From Actinomortierella ambigua (lineage: Eukaryota; Mortierellomycota; Mortierellomycetes; Mortierellales; Mortierellaceae): a stretch of DNA of 54,091 nt. Within the stretch, counting starts at the first letter, position 1. Every line of letters starts with the position of its first letter. The stretch covers positions 1 through 54,091 of the forward strand of contig JAAAJB010000204.1 in assembly GCA_016098155.1 (NCBI GenBank), read 5' to 3'. This document shows, piece after piece, positions 1 to 11,470 of this stretch. The position numbers were made by a program, and so were the translations under genes. The notes under the pieces were generated by a model, which did no database searches, had not been told where the DNA came from, and saw only the letters and a list, made by a program, of their open reading frames with translations.

Positions 1-1154
1 GTATCACCAGCCTGTCGTACTTCCGCAGTCCATCGACAAGCTCGAGGATAGTCGAGGCTCCTGCAGTGCTCGTCTGCTCCCGAAAGAACTGCTGCGGCTC
101 CAGGTCGGGTTTCTTGTTAAAGAGGAGCTGAAGAAAAAGCAGTCGAGCTAGGAATTCGCGTTGCACGCGCTGACTTGTGAGTCTAAACGCCTCAGATTCG
201 ATGTCAAGCAGACTGAGCGAAGCCCCCTGCGTTCGGACAATGGTCGCGTGTATCTCCTCGACATCAATAGCAAGCTGGGCGAAGTTTAGGTCTTCGAACT
301 CCACAGAGAAAGTGGGCGTTGTAGAACGACAGACGCAGTATATCACGAAGTGCTTGGTTGCCAGATCAATGACGGTAGCCGTTTTTCCTGATCCAGACGG
401 TGCAACCATAGCAACCACTCTTTGAATTGATCTGCCGATATCATCCTCGACAATAGAACGCAGAGTCTTGCCGTCGCTCGTCTTGGCCTGCTTGTCAAGC
501 TCCAGCCCCAACATCACCAGCTTGACGTCAGTTGCTGTCTTGCCATGTGGAAGAGTTCGCTTGAAAAAGGGTCCAAGACTTTTCCTTTGGGAGGCCTCGA
601 TATCCTTTGGGTCGATAGTAGGTGTTGTAGGGCAATGCTCGACGCCCCTGAGAATGGTGGCCAGTTCCTGTTGGATGTCAGCCCTCTGAACAGACCTCTT
701 AACAAGTGCATGGACTGTGTAGGGAAGAGAGTTAGTGAGCGGTGTAATTTCACTTTGAACAAGCTCATGCTGGCGGAGATCAATCAACAAACCCTTGTGC
801 ATTACCTTGGGGAGGAGGGCGCTGGACAATGATGTGGATGGTCTCTTCAGGTAGCTCCTCAGGGAACACCTTGGTGAGACGCGTCAACGGGTTGAGCTTC
901 TTCTTGTGGTCGCTGATGACATTGTCGACCAGAATGGAGGTCTCGTCATCGTCTTCGGAGACGGGGATGGAGACACACCAGAGGGTGAGCTCATCAACAG
1001 CTACGTCGTCAAAGCGAGGTGCCTTCTTGGCCTTGATAAGTTCCTTGAGGTCGTCTACAGTGCCACCATGTGGAGCCTTGACAGAGAACGCGTTAGAGGT
1101 GGTCTCCCCATCAGCAAGACAGAACAGGGTGAGGAGAGTGGTGGGAGTGGTCAT
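1..1154 (-). CDS. Crinkler (CRN)-like protein with P-loop NTPase domain, cut by the left edge
   Basis: Two exons are visible, 1154-806 and 714-1, with a 91-nt intron (donor gtaatg, acceptor acacag) that keeps the frame. Translation starts at the ATG at 1154, giving MTTPTTLLTLFCLADGE. Residues 1-110 match the ubiquitin-like Crinkler N-terminal domain: a hydrophobic LTLFCLADG strand, then VDDLKELIKAKKAP, then DELTLWCVSIPV. Exon 2 carries a linker and a Walker A motif APSGSGKT at about residues 221-228, typical of the NTPase module that follows the Crinkler N-terminus in many oomycete and fungal CRN proteins. The C-terminus lies outside the window. In the known family these are host-directed or intracellular modulators; no signal peptide is visible here. 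The longer in-frame upstream extension to 1307 is hydrophobic and is probably 5' leader. No lesion is seen in the visible part. Confidence 0.85.
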
Positions 1155-1346
1155 GTTGCGGAGTATGGAAGTGAGAAGGGCAAGGAGACATGATAATTGT
1201 CGTGGAAAGAGAAGGAGGAAGTGGCAAAAGGGGAGAAAAGTGGGCGTGGGAATCAGTCGCCCGCGCATCGGCTGAACTATTATGTCACCGGAAATCATGG
1301 GTCGCAAAAGCAGCGTGAGAGTCAGGCTGTGTCCTAAAAAGGAAAG

Positions 1347-2410
1347 CTAGTGGTTGTCGCTTGCCACTGTAGGTGCTGCGTGGTTGGGTGAAGAGGGTGC
1401 ACTTGTTGCCTGCTGGTCCTTGCTCTTGCCATCCTTCTCCATCCAGACATAGCCGCCGTCCTTAATCATCGGCTGCAAATAGAGCGGTTGTTCATGCTGA
1501 TCCATTGTCGATTTCAAAATATTGCAACTATTTTGGCCTGCAAAGACACCGCGATGTCGGTACCTCCCGCACTTCGAGCAGTAGTGCCAGCGACGGCTTT
1601 CACAGACAAAGTCATGGCAAATGGGGCACCTCTTTGAGGTGTAAAATTTATTCACCCCAACAACCACGTATTCTAGAGCGCGGGCCTATACGCGGAGTTA
1701 TGATAGCATCAACTGCTGCATTTGACCTTGGACGTCCAATAATCGCGAGCAGATCAGTTTTACCTTTCGGATGAAAAACTCTTCAGAGGTTCCATGCAAC
1801 GAGAAGAGCTCTGATATTGACCGGAAACGACCCAGCCCGATCCCAACAACGACTGGGTTGTCCTTGTCTTTCTTTTTTTATTATTCTCCCACCATGCGTA
1901 GAAGACCATCTGCCAAGCGATAGACTCCTCTTGCCGCGCTTGGCGAGCATGCCACTTTTGCCGCTTGAAGAGAAATTTGTTCCCGTTGTAAAACTGGTCG
2001 AGCACTTCGTTGTTGTCCTCATTCCAATCTACATGCTTTGCAAAACACTCATTGGCACCACGCAAGGGTGGCACTGCCGAATCTACAGCGCTTGATCGAC
2101 CGAATACTTGTCTCCACAGGATCGGGTGTGCTGGCAGTCTGCTGATGAATGTTGTTCACTGGCGCAATGCTGGTGAACTCATGCACGCCTTCTTGAACTG
2201 CTGATTGATTCGAGGGCCCCCCTTCTGGGCCTCCATCCATGACTTGTGCTTGAGCGTGAGCTGTGAAATGGCCGTTTGCTTACCGAACAGCTTAATGTGT
2301 CTCATACCACCAGGAGAGGGGTCTTTCTTCTTCTTCCTCTTCTTCTTGGAGCCTCTACTGCCTCGGCCACCTACCCCTTCCCCAGACCCCCTGTTCTATG
2401 GAACTGCAAA
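1347..2410 (-). pseudogene. Fanzor/TnpB-like transposase relic (C-terminal half)
   Basis: Read on the minus strand this is a TnpB-related protein broken by frameshifts and stops. In order there is a basic NLS-like stretch (SKKKRKKKKD, about 2340), a segment with KHKSWMEAQKGGPR, a segment CFAKHVDWNEDNNEVLDQFYNG continuing into KRQKWHARQARQEE (about 2070-1920), a frameshifted piece LADGLLRMVGE, the piece VVGIGLGRF (about 1850), and a last open frame (1667-1347) with VVGVNKFYTSKRCPIC and YCSKCGRYRHRG. The four zinc-ribbon cysteines (CPIC and CSKC) remain. The RuvC-III position, normally Asp in the HRD motif, reads Gly (codon 1548-1550, GGT). At least two frame changes and several stops separate the blocks, so no full-length protein can be made. 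The N-terminal half of the family is not recognisable. Confidence 0.8.
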
Positions 2411-3066
2411 AGTTGTCCTAAAGTGTTGACGAAAGGGGAGTGTATATCTTGCAACTTCATGCCACACTAATAGTGAGCACCTATCATTCCAGGCAATCTC
2501 GATTATGAACTCGATCGAACGGCATACCTCGGTTTCATTGGACGGACAAGTGTACATTAGACCTGTGTTTGTGGGTTGAAGCCATGTATGACTGCAAGTG
2601 AGTGCTGCTCTTGGATGCATACGCAGGAGTGTAGACAGAGGGCAGGACCATCAAGGGAAGTGGACAGAGCGGAACCCCGTGGCCCGCTGTAGGGTCCGGC
2701 AGACATAGGCGGCAGAAGCACGACTTGACAAGGAAAACGGGTTGGGCCACGCAGCAGTGGTAGTGGTAGCTGAGAATGCAGCAGCAGTAGCCAAGATCAA
2801 ATAAGGTTAAAGGAGAGGCGTTTTCTCAACCATAAGCAACGAGAGCCGACGATGCCATACCGATACGATAGTTTAGGCGTTTTGATGGGCGCTTTTTTCC
2901 TCCTTGATCTCGTCTCTTCTGTCTCATAAAGAGATAGCTCGATAAAATCTCTCTCTTCCTCTATTGGATCTATTTCACGCTCTCTCTTTTCCATCTTGTG
3001 ATTAAAATTGGAATCACCACTTACCTGCTCATTCCACCGCTTCCTTCTTGAGAGAACAAGCAAAGG
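2411..3066. other. Intergenic region, no gene recognised
   Basis: Only short overlapping frames without recognisable protein character are present. The last 100 bases before 3067 are the probable promoter and leader of the secreted protein and contain A/T-rich and CTCTCT-rich stretches; no clear TATA box was seen. Confidence 0.5.
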
Positions 3067-3609
3067 ATGCGGTTTTCCTCCGCTCGGCTCGTTACCATGG
3101 TAGCGTTTGTCAGCATCCTGTCCTCACCTACGGCGGCGAAGAGCTCAACCAAGGGTCTGCACATGATACCGAGGGGCCATGACTTGCACCACACTACGAG
3201 TGAGTTTGCGAAGGCCCAAGCACCCCGGAGCCATGGTCATCACAATCCTCCAAGCAAGCATCACAGTCGTCAAAACAAGAATCGTGGGGAGCATTTGCAC
3301 CATGGCAAGCCCAAGCATAATCACGACAAGTTCCATAGAAGCTGCAAGCCACTTTTCTCGCATGTTGTCAATAAACTTGTCTCCCAAGCAATGGTCTCTA
3401 AATCTTTGATTGTTTTCTGGCCTGCCTCCTTTACAGACTCGCTTGTCAGCTTGATCTGCGACGGTGTTGTCATCGACAGGTTGTGCTGCAAGAACTCTCT
3501 CGACACCAACGCTTTTAATATGAATACCATGCATAACGAACGATGCAAGCAGCACCGCTATGTGGGGATGCAACCACCATGCTTGCCTAAGCTACCTGGG
3601 GTATCGTAG
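3067..3609 (+). CDS. Small secreted His-rich protein, unknown function
   Basis: A single-exon frame of 180 residues starts at the ATG at 3067 and stops with TAG at 3607-3609. Residues 1-24 form a good signal peptide (MRFSSARL, then a hydrophobic VTMVAFVSILSS core, then PTAA before KSS), so export through the ER is likely. Residues 30-90 are rich in His, Lys, Arg and Asn with several HH pairs, suggesting metal or polyanion binding; this is inference. The C-terminal half is more hydrophobic and holds six Cys, including one CC pair, compatible with disulfides. I recognise no family. It could be an effector candidate or a cell-wall-associated metal-binding protein. It lies between a Fanzor relic and an unrecognised gene, in the accessory half of the window. 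Confidence 0.6.
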   Translation: MRFSSARLVTMVAFVSILSSPTAAKSSTKGLHMIPRGHDLHHTTSEFAKAQAPRSHGHHNPPSKHHSRQNKNRGEHLHHGKPKHNHDKFHRSCKPLFSHVVNKLVSQAMVSKSLIVFWPASFTDSLVSLICDGVVIDRLCCKNSLDTNAFNMNTMHNERCKQHRYVGMQPPCLPKLPGVS

Positions 3610-3720
3610 ACGATAATTTTATATCTTGGGGGCCATGTAGAATTATCTTGCAATAGCACCACTGATCAAATATTATGAGAAATGTAATCTTATCATGCTC
3701 TTAGATATCCTTTCATTTAA

Positions 3721-4698
3721 TCACTCTTCATGTTCACTATCAGTGTTTGGAGTGGAATGTGGGCGTTCAGTTGGTGATGAGGCAACGTGTACGGCTGTAT
3801 CGATGAAAGGGGCGTCATGGTACATCCACGACCGATCTTGTCCGTTGTCCTCATCCTCAGTTGACGAAGAAAGGTCCAGTTCATCGTGCAGGTGTAATGA
3901 CGGCTCTCTGTACGCTTCGATAGTCTCTTTCATGCACATCTGTAAAAGAGGTTAAGAGATTTAATTTCTCGAACGGAACTTGGATAAAATTCAGAAATAA
4001 CAAAGAGATACAAACAAGCTTACCCTCATTTGTAGTAGGTGCACAATCCCCCTTAGTAAAGGACGAACATCGACTGTTGTTGGTGGGAGACGAAAGCTTC
4101 CATGGTCCTTCATTAGGAGTACATAGTTGCTCAATCCTGGCCGTAATTCGAGAGATTTGTATCCGCGGTCTAGAGTGAAATATGTATTAGTCGAAGGCTC
4201 GAGTTTCAAATGCAAGCTAGCTTGCAATCGAAGGTAATAGTGAAGCAAAGTACTTACCACCACCATAAAGCGCAAAGAATCTTGTAGAATCTAGGTGGCG
4301 TGCGGACGTACTGGCGGACTGGAATATCGTCTATTATTAGATCTATGAGACACCTATTGACCGACGAGGATACTGGGAAGACCTCCTCATCCGCCATGAC
4401 TTGAAGCAAATCCTGCACAACCTTGAGGTTTTTGCATAATTTGCCCTTGCTAATGAGAAATAGGTGAAGGTAAAGAATTAGTCTTTTAGAAACACAAGGC
4501 ACGATTAATCTCGGCTCTCAAGGAGCAATGACATACCTTAACGGTGCTGAACAGCTCCATGCAGCGAATCATGTAGCGCGTGTCATTCTTGTCGCGTAGC
4601 ATGTATCCAGTCCCTATCTCAGTCCATATGTAGGTGCCGGATTGAAAGCGAAGTTCATAAACGACGAGCTGATATCCTGAGGAGGACAATGAGAGCAT
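3721..4698 (-). CDS. Unrecognised multi-exon gene
   Basis: Several minus-strand exons join in frame. The last exon 3939-3721 ends in an acidic Ser/Glu-rich tail. The exon before it, 4169-4024, encodes DRGYKSLELRPGLSNYVLLM and a following FRLPPTTVDVRPLLRG stretch. Both have clean splice sites (acceptors ctctag and ttacag, donor gtaagc). Upstream, 4318-4258 (SARHLDSTRFFALYGG), 4412-4374 (DLLQVMADEEVFP) and 4676-4537 (YQLVVYELRFQSGTYIW) can be joined with introns of 55-124 nt. An alternative reading of 4258-4412 in another frame runs into a stop, so the middle joins are inference. The first exon was not settled; a candidate is near 4880-4915. I recognise no domain. It may be a lineage-specific gene or a slightly decayed member of a fungal family. 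Confidence 0.45.
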
Positions 4699-4919
4699 CT
4701 AATTAGCTGGTCTTCGACGACTATTCATCCGGAACAAGCTAGGATGTTTCTAGTTTCTATTGGATTAGGGTACAACGCGCGTAGATTTTAAGCTACTGTT
4801 TTGGGTCACCATGGTACAGCATTAATACAATCAAACTTGTGGTTACTATGTACGGGGACCGGAAAGAAGCGTACCTTCCAAAAGTACGGAGCTCTTGGAT
4901 AATGTTCAAGCTATTGGAG

Positions 4920-6636
4920 AGGGAAAGGATGTGATAAGGTAAGAAAAAGGCAACAGGTTAGATAATGGGCTGGAGGAGCTTCGCTCTCGTAGCTTATTTA
5001 TCAGGCTCTAAAGGCAGGGGAGATGGGGGATGATGATGGGCTGATTCTCCATCAATCCATGGCCTTGGTCAGCTGGCGGTTACACATCAACTGGATCAAG
5101 AGCCCACGAGCTGCAGTATATTGAAAAGCAGTAGCAGCAGTGGTACTTCCATTTTTTTTTTTTTTTTTTTGCTGTTGAATTAGTCGCATATCATCAAGAG
5201 GAACATTTTTCCCCGTGGCCCATATCCATGCTGTCCCGATCAGGCATATCCTGGAAACTAGGACCCCAGATGGCCAACGTTCATTCCATGAGCTATCAGG
5301 AAGAATAAAAAGGCTATTGCATTTCAACTATGGATGTGGATGTGGCTCAAACATGCCACACCCACAATTGTGGGGACACATGTTTTATTATGCTATCCAC
5401 TTGACGCCACGCCCAGCTTTGCGAGTCAACTAGCGACGATCTGGGTGTTGCTGTCGATGACAATGGATATCCTCAATCGGACGGCGACTCCCAGTCGTCG
5501 GGTTGGTCGAGATGGATTTCAGGAACTCGCTATCCAGCTATCCCCTCTTTAGTCGCAGATGATGGGGCTCAGTCTAAGTGGCATATACCGAAAACGCAAT
5601 ATGTACTTGAAAGTGCTCAAGCGTATAGAACGCAAATCTTGCAACTGTGCATTGCAGAAAGTTCTTATGCAGATATGCAGTAGCATACAGCTCGACACCT
5701 TTCTCATTCGTCTTGCCTGCGTGATAAGAAACTCTAGTCCAGTCACCAAGGCTGACCCAGTAGAGATATGTCTGGTTTGGACGTGAAGTATTTGGCGAGA
5801 TTCAGGTTTCATTTCTTAGCAACATGCGGTGGCGTGCAAGTAGGCATAGGCGTTCGCGTATAGATCGAAATTGTTTAGGTTGGCTGTATGTGTGCTTGTG
5901 GAGGGAAGACTACTCTGGAGGGAACGTCAAGAGGGACCATACGCTATGTAAATGAACGTGAGCATCCGAAGATATCTTCTCGCTCTATGTATTCCAAGTA
6001 GAGCCCGAGGTAGTCCGTGTTGTCGTCGCCACTGTAGCAGTAGAAACCGTTTGATGGACAAGGGAACTCTCATTCGCGGAAACGCCTTGTAAGTAGGAGG
6101 GTCCTTCCGTGGGTCTGCTGCAATGCTCGGACAAGGTGCTACTCGCTTCGTCTACTTCTTCTAATGTTTTGGCTGATCATATGGTAAGCGACCACTCGAA
6201 TGCCATCATTATTCACCGGCACATTTTGAAGAACTACGTAATCAAGTACAGAGATGAAGAGATCTTAATAGCAAATAGGCGGGCGAGTGTTTATTATAAA
6301 AATTTATTACCCTTCGTTGGCATCAACGAGAAATACACCTCAAAATGTTGCCCTCGAAACATGGCGGTACACGGCTGATCCATAAGGTAATTATTGACCA
6401 CCTATCCACGTAACAACTTGATACAGTGTAGGCACGAGTATGTCGCAATACCACCCCCTTTATTGTCATCAGTGCTGGACCCCATTCCATTGAAATATCA
6501 TAGCGTACCAAAACAAAATCAATTGCACATTTCATCACCTTCACCATCGCAGTCGGTTCCCACACCCTGTCCACCTTCCCACCTAAACCCACGTCTCACA
6601 GACTAGATTGGCTGGCCTAAACCAGTCTCAATTGTA
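4920..6636. other. Intergenic region, no gene recognised
   Basis: About 1.7 kb with only short frames that do not resemble proteins and no consistent exon joins. A run of 17 or more T at about 5153-5170 is the only conspicuous low-complexity feature. The right part would hold the 3' end signals of the carboxylesterase. Confidence 0.5.
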
Positions 6637-8564
6637 CTATGAACGCGAGAAACCTTGGCTATAGTCACCCCGATCCATCCGCTCCGCCTGATAATCATAA
6701 AATCGCATCCAGTAGTCAAACGTCTCTTTCGTGATCCAGTTGACGTGTATTCGCCCAACCGTAAAGTCACGCCGAAAAATAATGACACTTGTATCAGCGG
6801 CACCTTGGCCATCCTCCCACAACCGACGGACGACAGGCAGGATGTCAGGAGATGGAGTCTTGGAGGTCGCCAACTCGAACCAAATGTTTCGAAGCTCCTT
6901 TCCAAGTTTGGTCTCGTCCTCGCTCAAAAGGTTGCGACACGGCAACGAATCAAACAAGTACAACATATCCAAGGCATGTGACGCTCCCAAGCCCGGCTGA
7001 AACTTTTCCAGGCGGTCCACATGGCAGTCAAAGAAGTACACGCTGGTGTCGATGCGATCCACTTTGCACAACATCGATGCAAAGCTGAGGATTGGCGCAT
7101 GGAAAAGCATGTCGGTCATGATACGGGTGTTCGCGTGGGCCAAGGCATTCGGGTCGCCATCACCGGGCTGGTCATACAACCTGTCGAGGAGATCCAGCTC
7201 GCTTGCAGCGCCATAGCGCGCTCGAATGTCAGACCACTGGCAGCCGAGTTGTCCAGCGGGCGGCGCAAACATCGTGCCCTCATCCCTGTTCATCCCGATC
7301 AGCACTCGCTTGACGCCAGGATCCAGTCTAGATGAGTCTTCTATCCACGCTTGGACCCGACCGTCAATAAGCACCTCATCGATAGTAGGGCCGAAAGTGA
7401 CAGACCAGTTTGACTGAACATAGTCTGCGATACTTTTAGCGGGAACAGCGCGCAATAGTTCCATCTTCTCTCTCGATGGCATTTCTTTGGGAATCCCCAT
7501 GTGGGAGCAGAGTCTGTCAAAGCTGGCCTGAGCCTGGTTTTCGATGTCCTGGGTCGGTAGCGTCAATAGGCCACCTGACTGGAGGATAGCTTTTTCGAAA
7601 AGGCCATGATGAGCAGGGATCATCATATGGTACGCGATGGAAACTGCGCCGGCCGATTCTCCAAACGCCGTGATGTCCCTATTGTTGCCTTTAAAGGCGG
7701 AAATGTGGTCGCGCACCCAAAGGAAGGCCTGCTTTTGGTCCTGCAATCCCCAGTTGCCAACAGCTCTTTGCTCACCAGTGAGAGTAGGGTCGTTGTTAAT
7801 GTCCTCCTTGAGCTCTCTTGATGCCATGAAGCCGAAAAAGTTGGTTCGGTAATTCGGGGCAACAACAATAACGGGCTTTTTACGCTCGATCGAAGCAGCC
7901 ACGAAATTGGTAGCGTCTACATCAGTGATGGTGTAAGAAGAAAAGAGCGATTATTAGCTGTGCGAGTCCTTCTTAGAACTTGCCAATTCAGTGAACATGG
8001 AAAGAAAAAACGCCGATAGAATGACTCCATACCGTAGAGAGGCGTATGGGTTCCACCTAGACGATAGGCACCTCCGTAGATCCACACCATGACAGGCAGG
8101 GGCTCGCCAATAGATCCAAGGACTGATTCGTCCGGAGCATAAATGTTGAGGTTCAAACAGTCTTTCTCGTTAAACCAGTCCTCATACTGATGGTCTTCGA
8201 GGCCAGTGAGCAAGACACCCAGTGGAGGGTTTCGATATCCTTGAGGAGGCGAAAAGCTAATAAAAGAAGGAAAAGAGGTAAATGATGATATCATAGAATA
8301 CGCGATTGAGTACCCTGCTAAGATGTGCCCGGTAAGAGTGCCAGTACCGGATTGAAAGAATGCTGCTTCTTACCCTTGCTTAGTGGCATCGCGGATGCCC
8401 TTCCACCCTTCAACAGGAGTGCCAGGGCGCCATCGCTTGCTCGCGGTTGCGAAAGGTATATTGAGAAAGCGAACGACGGGCACTTGTTCATCGCGTTTAC
8501 CACGAACGGCACCGAGTCCTGGAATGTGAATCACAGTGTTTGATTGCAGCTGGTCGATGGACAT
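6637..8564 (-). CDS. Type-B carboxylesterase/lipase family protein
   Basis: Three exons (8564-8374, 8256-8033, 7916-6637) give 564 residues. Splice sites are canonical (gtaaga/ttattag and gtatgg/gatgtag) and phases agree. The enzyme is expected to hydrolyse carboxylic esters with an alpha/beta-hydrolase fold. Visible features are the N-terminal VRFLNIPFA strand, EDCLNLN-like KDCLNLNIYAP, the oxyanion-hole segment IYGGAY, the nucleophile Ser226 in FGESAGA, the acid Glu351 in NRDEGT, and His452 in GASHALD, so the catalytic triad is complete. Length is normal for the family (about 500-600). No signal peptide is seen, so it is probably cytosolic, unlike many secreted fungal members. The ATG at 8564 is followed at once by family-like sequence. 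It is isolated from the conserved gene block and surrounded by repeats, which may indicate an expanded accessory family. Confidence 0.9.
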
Positions 8565-8639
8565 CTTTGTTTACGAGTTGACTGATGAGATGGAAGTTGA
8601 GAGGAGAAAAAGACAAGCGCCCTTCGGTCCTTTGATTTT

Positions 8640-8725
8640 TAAGCTGTAGGGCATCAGGGTGTTAGCAAGTATTGCTCACATGGCGTGCATGCACTGGAGT
8701 GCATTGGAGCAAAGGGATCACAGCC
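8640..8725. repeat. Dispersed repeat, copy 1 (matches about 19085-19170)
   Basis: The stretch just upstream of the carboxylesterase start shares an alignable block with 19085-19170 in the same orientation: both contain agctgtag near the start, then catg and ctggagt, and end with ggagcaaagggatca. Similarity falls away on both sides. This may be the edge of a duplicated promoter region or a short dispersed repeat. Confidence 0.5.
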
Positions 8726-10187
8726 CAAATTTCGGAAAACTTTAAGCACAAGAATTTCAGCCCAGCAGGACCGCAGCATTGAAACAATTATACATGCTAT
8801 GAGAAAAAGGTTTGTATAGCAAGTCGTTTCCCGACAATGAGTTCCGTCAGGCAAGGGCGAAATGGTTTAGCCGCTCACTGCTTACCATCTTGTGGCAGAA
8901 GCCTTAAGGCTGTATCACGCACACCTGACACACCAAGCGACAATATATGTATTTCATGATGGAGGTGACATACCACGTGCAAATCGGGCAATATTCTTGG
9001 ATAGTCTTCACTCTCGGGCAGGTGTTTGAACATGCAAGCTTTTTTCACTTCACATTTTGTATCTCAAGGGCCAACGTATTTAATCACAGTAAGGCATGTT
9101 CATTGTTTTCGCAGACGTCTTGCCTTATGATGACCAACCATACGTCCACATCTCTTTATTCTCTTCTCACCTACAAAACAGGACGAGTTGCGGATGAAGA
9201 TGATGGCTATGAATGGACAATTTGGCTACCAATTTACCACGGATAGCTCTACTCTACAGTACCTCCATGTATAATGGGGCTATGCTGTGCAATCCCTTAC
9301 GCTCCCTGTCTAGTTGGCAGGACAAAGGTGGCTGGCACGCTGATGTAGATGTAGTTAGAGCGACAATGAATAGTATCTCCCGATTTGCTTTATGCAATTC
9401 CTTTGTTCGCAGCGTGTTTAACATTGCAACACCAACGGTGGTGACCGAGACTACACAAAGAGGGGTTGCCGCCAAGGACAATAATCCACTGGTGAGCCAG
9501 AACCTATAGTTTCCCTCTCTCTCGCTATCCTGGACTTTCAGCACTCCCTTCTGCCCGAGTCCCATAATTTACAAGTGCAGAAATGTTACTCACCTCTCCT
9601 CGCCCTCTTTCTCAAACTTGACTTGTGGCTTATCACTTCTCAAAATTTTGCTCGGGCCAACATTTGGGGATTTTGGGCTAACATTCCGGCTAACATTTGG
9701 GGTAACATCTAGGCTGAAATTCATTCCGCTAATCTTGAGTCGGCATTTGCTCCAACATCTTGTGTCCTCCATTCCTTGTCCATGTACCTGTGCCTGCCCG
9801 AGGCTCTGCTTCTTTCTTTGGCCACCTCTCAGGGGACTCTCGTACTGCATTGCCAACAGACAGTGGGAATGACCTCAGCAGAATCGCAAGCATTGTTTTC
9901 GTTCAGCCCGGCAGCCAAACACACCGTGTCCTCTCGCGCGAGCTTGTGCAAGACACCATCCCAACTTGCCCGGCGCCAAAGGCGACCTGTCGCGACCTGT
10001 CGGGTTTTCCGCGTCGTCACGTCAAATAGGCCTCAATCAACCCTGTTGCCACATTCTTTGACCTCCATTCGATCCAGCCTGACGTGGCACATGGCCAGAC
10101 TTTCCACCTGCTTCTCTTTGCCATCAACCGTCGGGCGCTTGTGTAGCCGATTGCCCCGTCATTTAATCCAGAACGTTTGGTGGATGG
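8726..10187. other. Region without an intact gene; weak coding debris after 9760
   Basis: From 8726 to 9600 nothing convincing is seen. At 9655-9720 there is an imperfect short tandem repeat with unit close to ggctaacattt. From about 9760 to 10190 short plus-strand frames have protein-like composition (for example HLSGDSRTALPTDSGNDLSR near 9810 and FFDLHSIQPDVAHGQTFHLL near 10060) but are interrupted by stops. They may be the 5' part of the decayed family that continues in the repeat at 10188. Confidence 0.4.
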
Positions 10188-10905
10188 GGTGTTTGGCAAC
10201 TGATTCTACCTCTTGCCTTCTTCTTGTTTTCTCTCTTTCCTTTCGCCTCTCTGCCAAGCTGTGACAAGATGCGGACAACTTTAGATCCTGGGAGCATTGC
10301 TGCAACGCCAGCGGAGTGGACCGACGACTCGATGGACATGCACATTTGATCGAGGCTCTGTCGGCACACAATGGGTTTGTGTCTCCACGGACATCAGCCA
10401 GGACACAAGGATACGGCACCTTAAAAACATACGGCCCGCTGCTGGTTCTGGTACGCTGTCTCAACACTGCTCAAATCGCCATTCGAGGATATTGTGGTCA
10501 AAGAGCCGTTCCGATCCGTCTGCGAGCACCTGCACAGTTGTATCCTTGCAGGTACCGCTTTGGCAGCCATCGCGCAGGAACAGCCCGTGGCAGCTGATTC
10601 ACCCTTTTAGCCCTGTATGCTTGGTCCAAGCTCCTATACCTCTTAATGACTCGCAGTTCTTTGGAAGACTTCTTCTTTGCAGCATTCTTAGACAGCGACA
10701 TGTCAACCCATCGGTCAAGCCTGGACTCATGCTCTCCCACTCTTCAACAAATCCGCATTAGTTCTTCTCAGGACGGCGTTTGTGTCATGCCTCGCAGGGC
10801 TGGCCGACGTTGCAGGCTGGATCGATGTCGCCTCGGTCTCGACCTGGCTGGCGCGGCTTTGTCGAGGACTGCATGATGGCGCTAAGGAAGCGCTGGACGA
10901 GCATA
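10188..10905 (+). repeat. Direct repeat family R1, copy 1 (decayed coding sequence)
   Basis: This block is closely similar, in the same orientation, to 15935-16545. Long identical runs include the stretch around ggtaccgctttggcagccat and the one around gcaggctggatcgatgtcgc. A plus-strand frame reads FEDIVVKEPFRSVCEHLHSC and then ILAGTALAAIAQEQPVAA, and further on FVSCLAGLADVAGWIDVASV, which looks like real former protein sequence, but in-frame stops and frame changes break it. Compared with copy 2 this copy has about 95 extra bases near 10676-10770. I do not recognise the family. Confidence 0.75.
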
Positions 10906-11165
10906 GGTGCTTTCGACCTACCATCTTCACAAATTCGAAGTTAAAATGGACATCGAGGCGGACGACACCAATGTCTGGGAGGTGTGCATCCATGGGCTTG
11001 ATGGTCGGCACGCAGCAACAACCATCCCAAACAGTGACGAACAGAGGCGCCATGATGGAAGTCGTTGCGGCGGGCAGTGCCGCATGTTGGATCATATCGC
11101 CTATTGCCGATTTTCGTGCTTTGAGAGACAGGCGAGGGCTCACCGTCGCCGTGCTTGTCACATAG
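10906..11165 (+). pseudogene. Unrecognised gene fragment continuing from repeat R1
   Basis: Beyond the repeated block, two plus frames continue with protein-like content: KWTSRRTTPMSGRCASMGLM in one, and FEVKMDIEADDTNVWEVCIH in the other, the second having more natural composition. No start, splice pattern or complete domain was found. It is best read as the remaining 3' part of the decayed R1-family gene. Confidence 0.35.
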
Positions 11166-11400
11166 TCACATAGGGCGCGTTCGTGGGTTGACGGCTCGGG
11201 TTGTCCAAGTCGATGAAGACCACTTTTTGAGCGGCTCAAGATCACCAACAGTGGATTCACCACTGGGACGGGTATGTCAACAACAATTCAGAACAAGATG
11301 GTCCATCTTTGCCTCAATGTCACTTGCTGCCAACCTCTCGCTATTAATCAACTTGTTGTAGGTTCGTCGGTCGTCATGAGGACAGCGGAGTGGATGAGCA

Positions 11401-11470
11401 GGGCAACAGGGGGGAGCAGGACTACGGGGGGAGCAGGACTACAGGAGGGAGCAGGGCGACAGGAGGGAGT
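11401..11470. repeat. Short G-rich minisatellite
   Basis: About four imperfect copies of a 15-17 bp unit close to ggagcaggactacaggg occur in tandem. The strand is strongly G-rich. No function is inferred. Confidence 0.7.
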
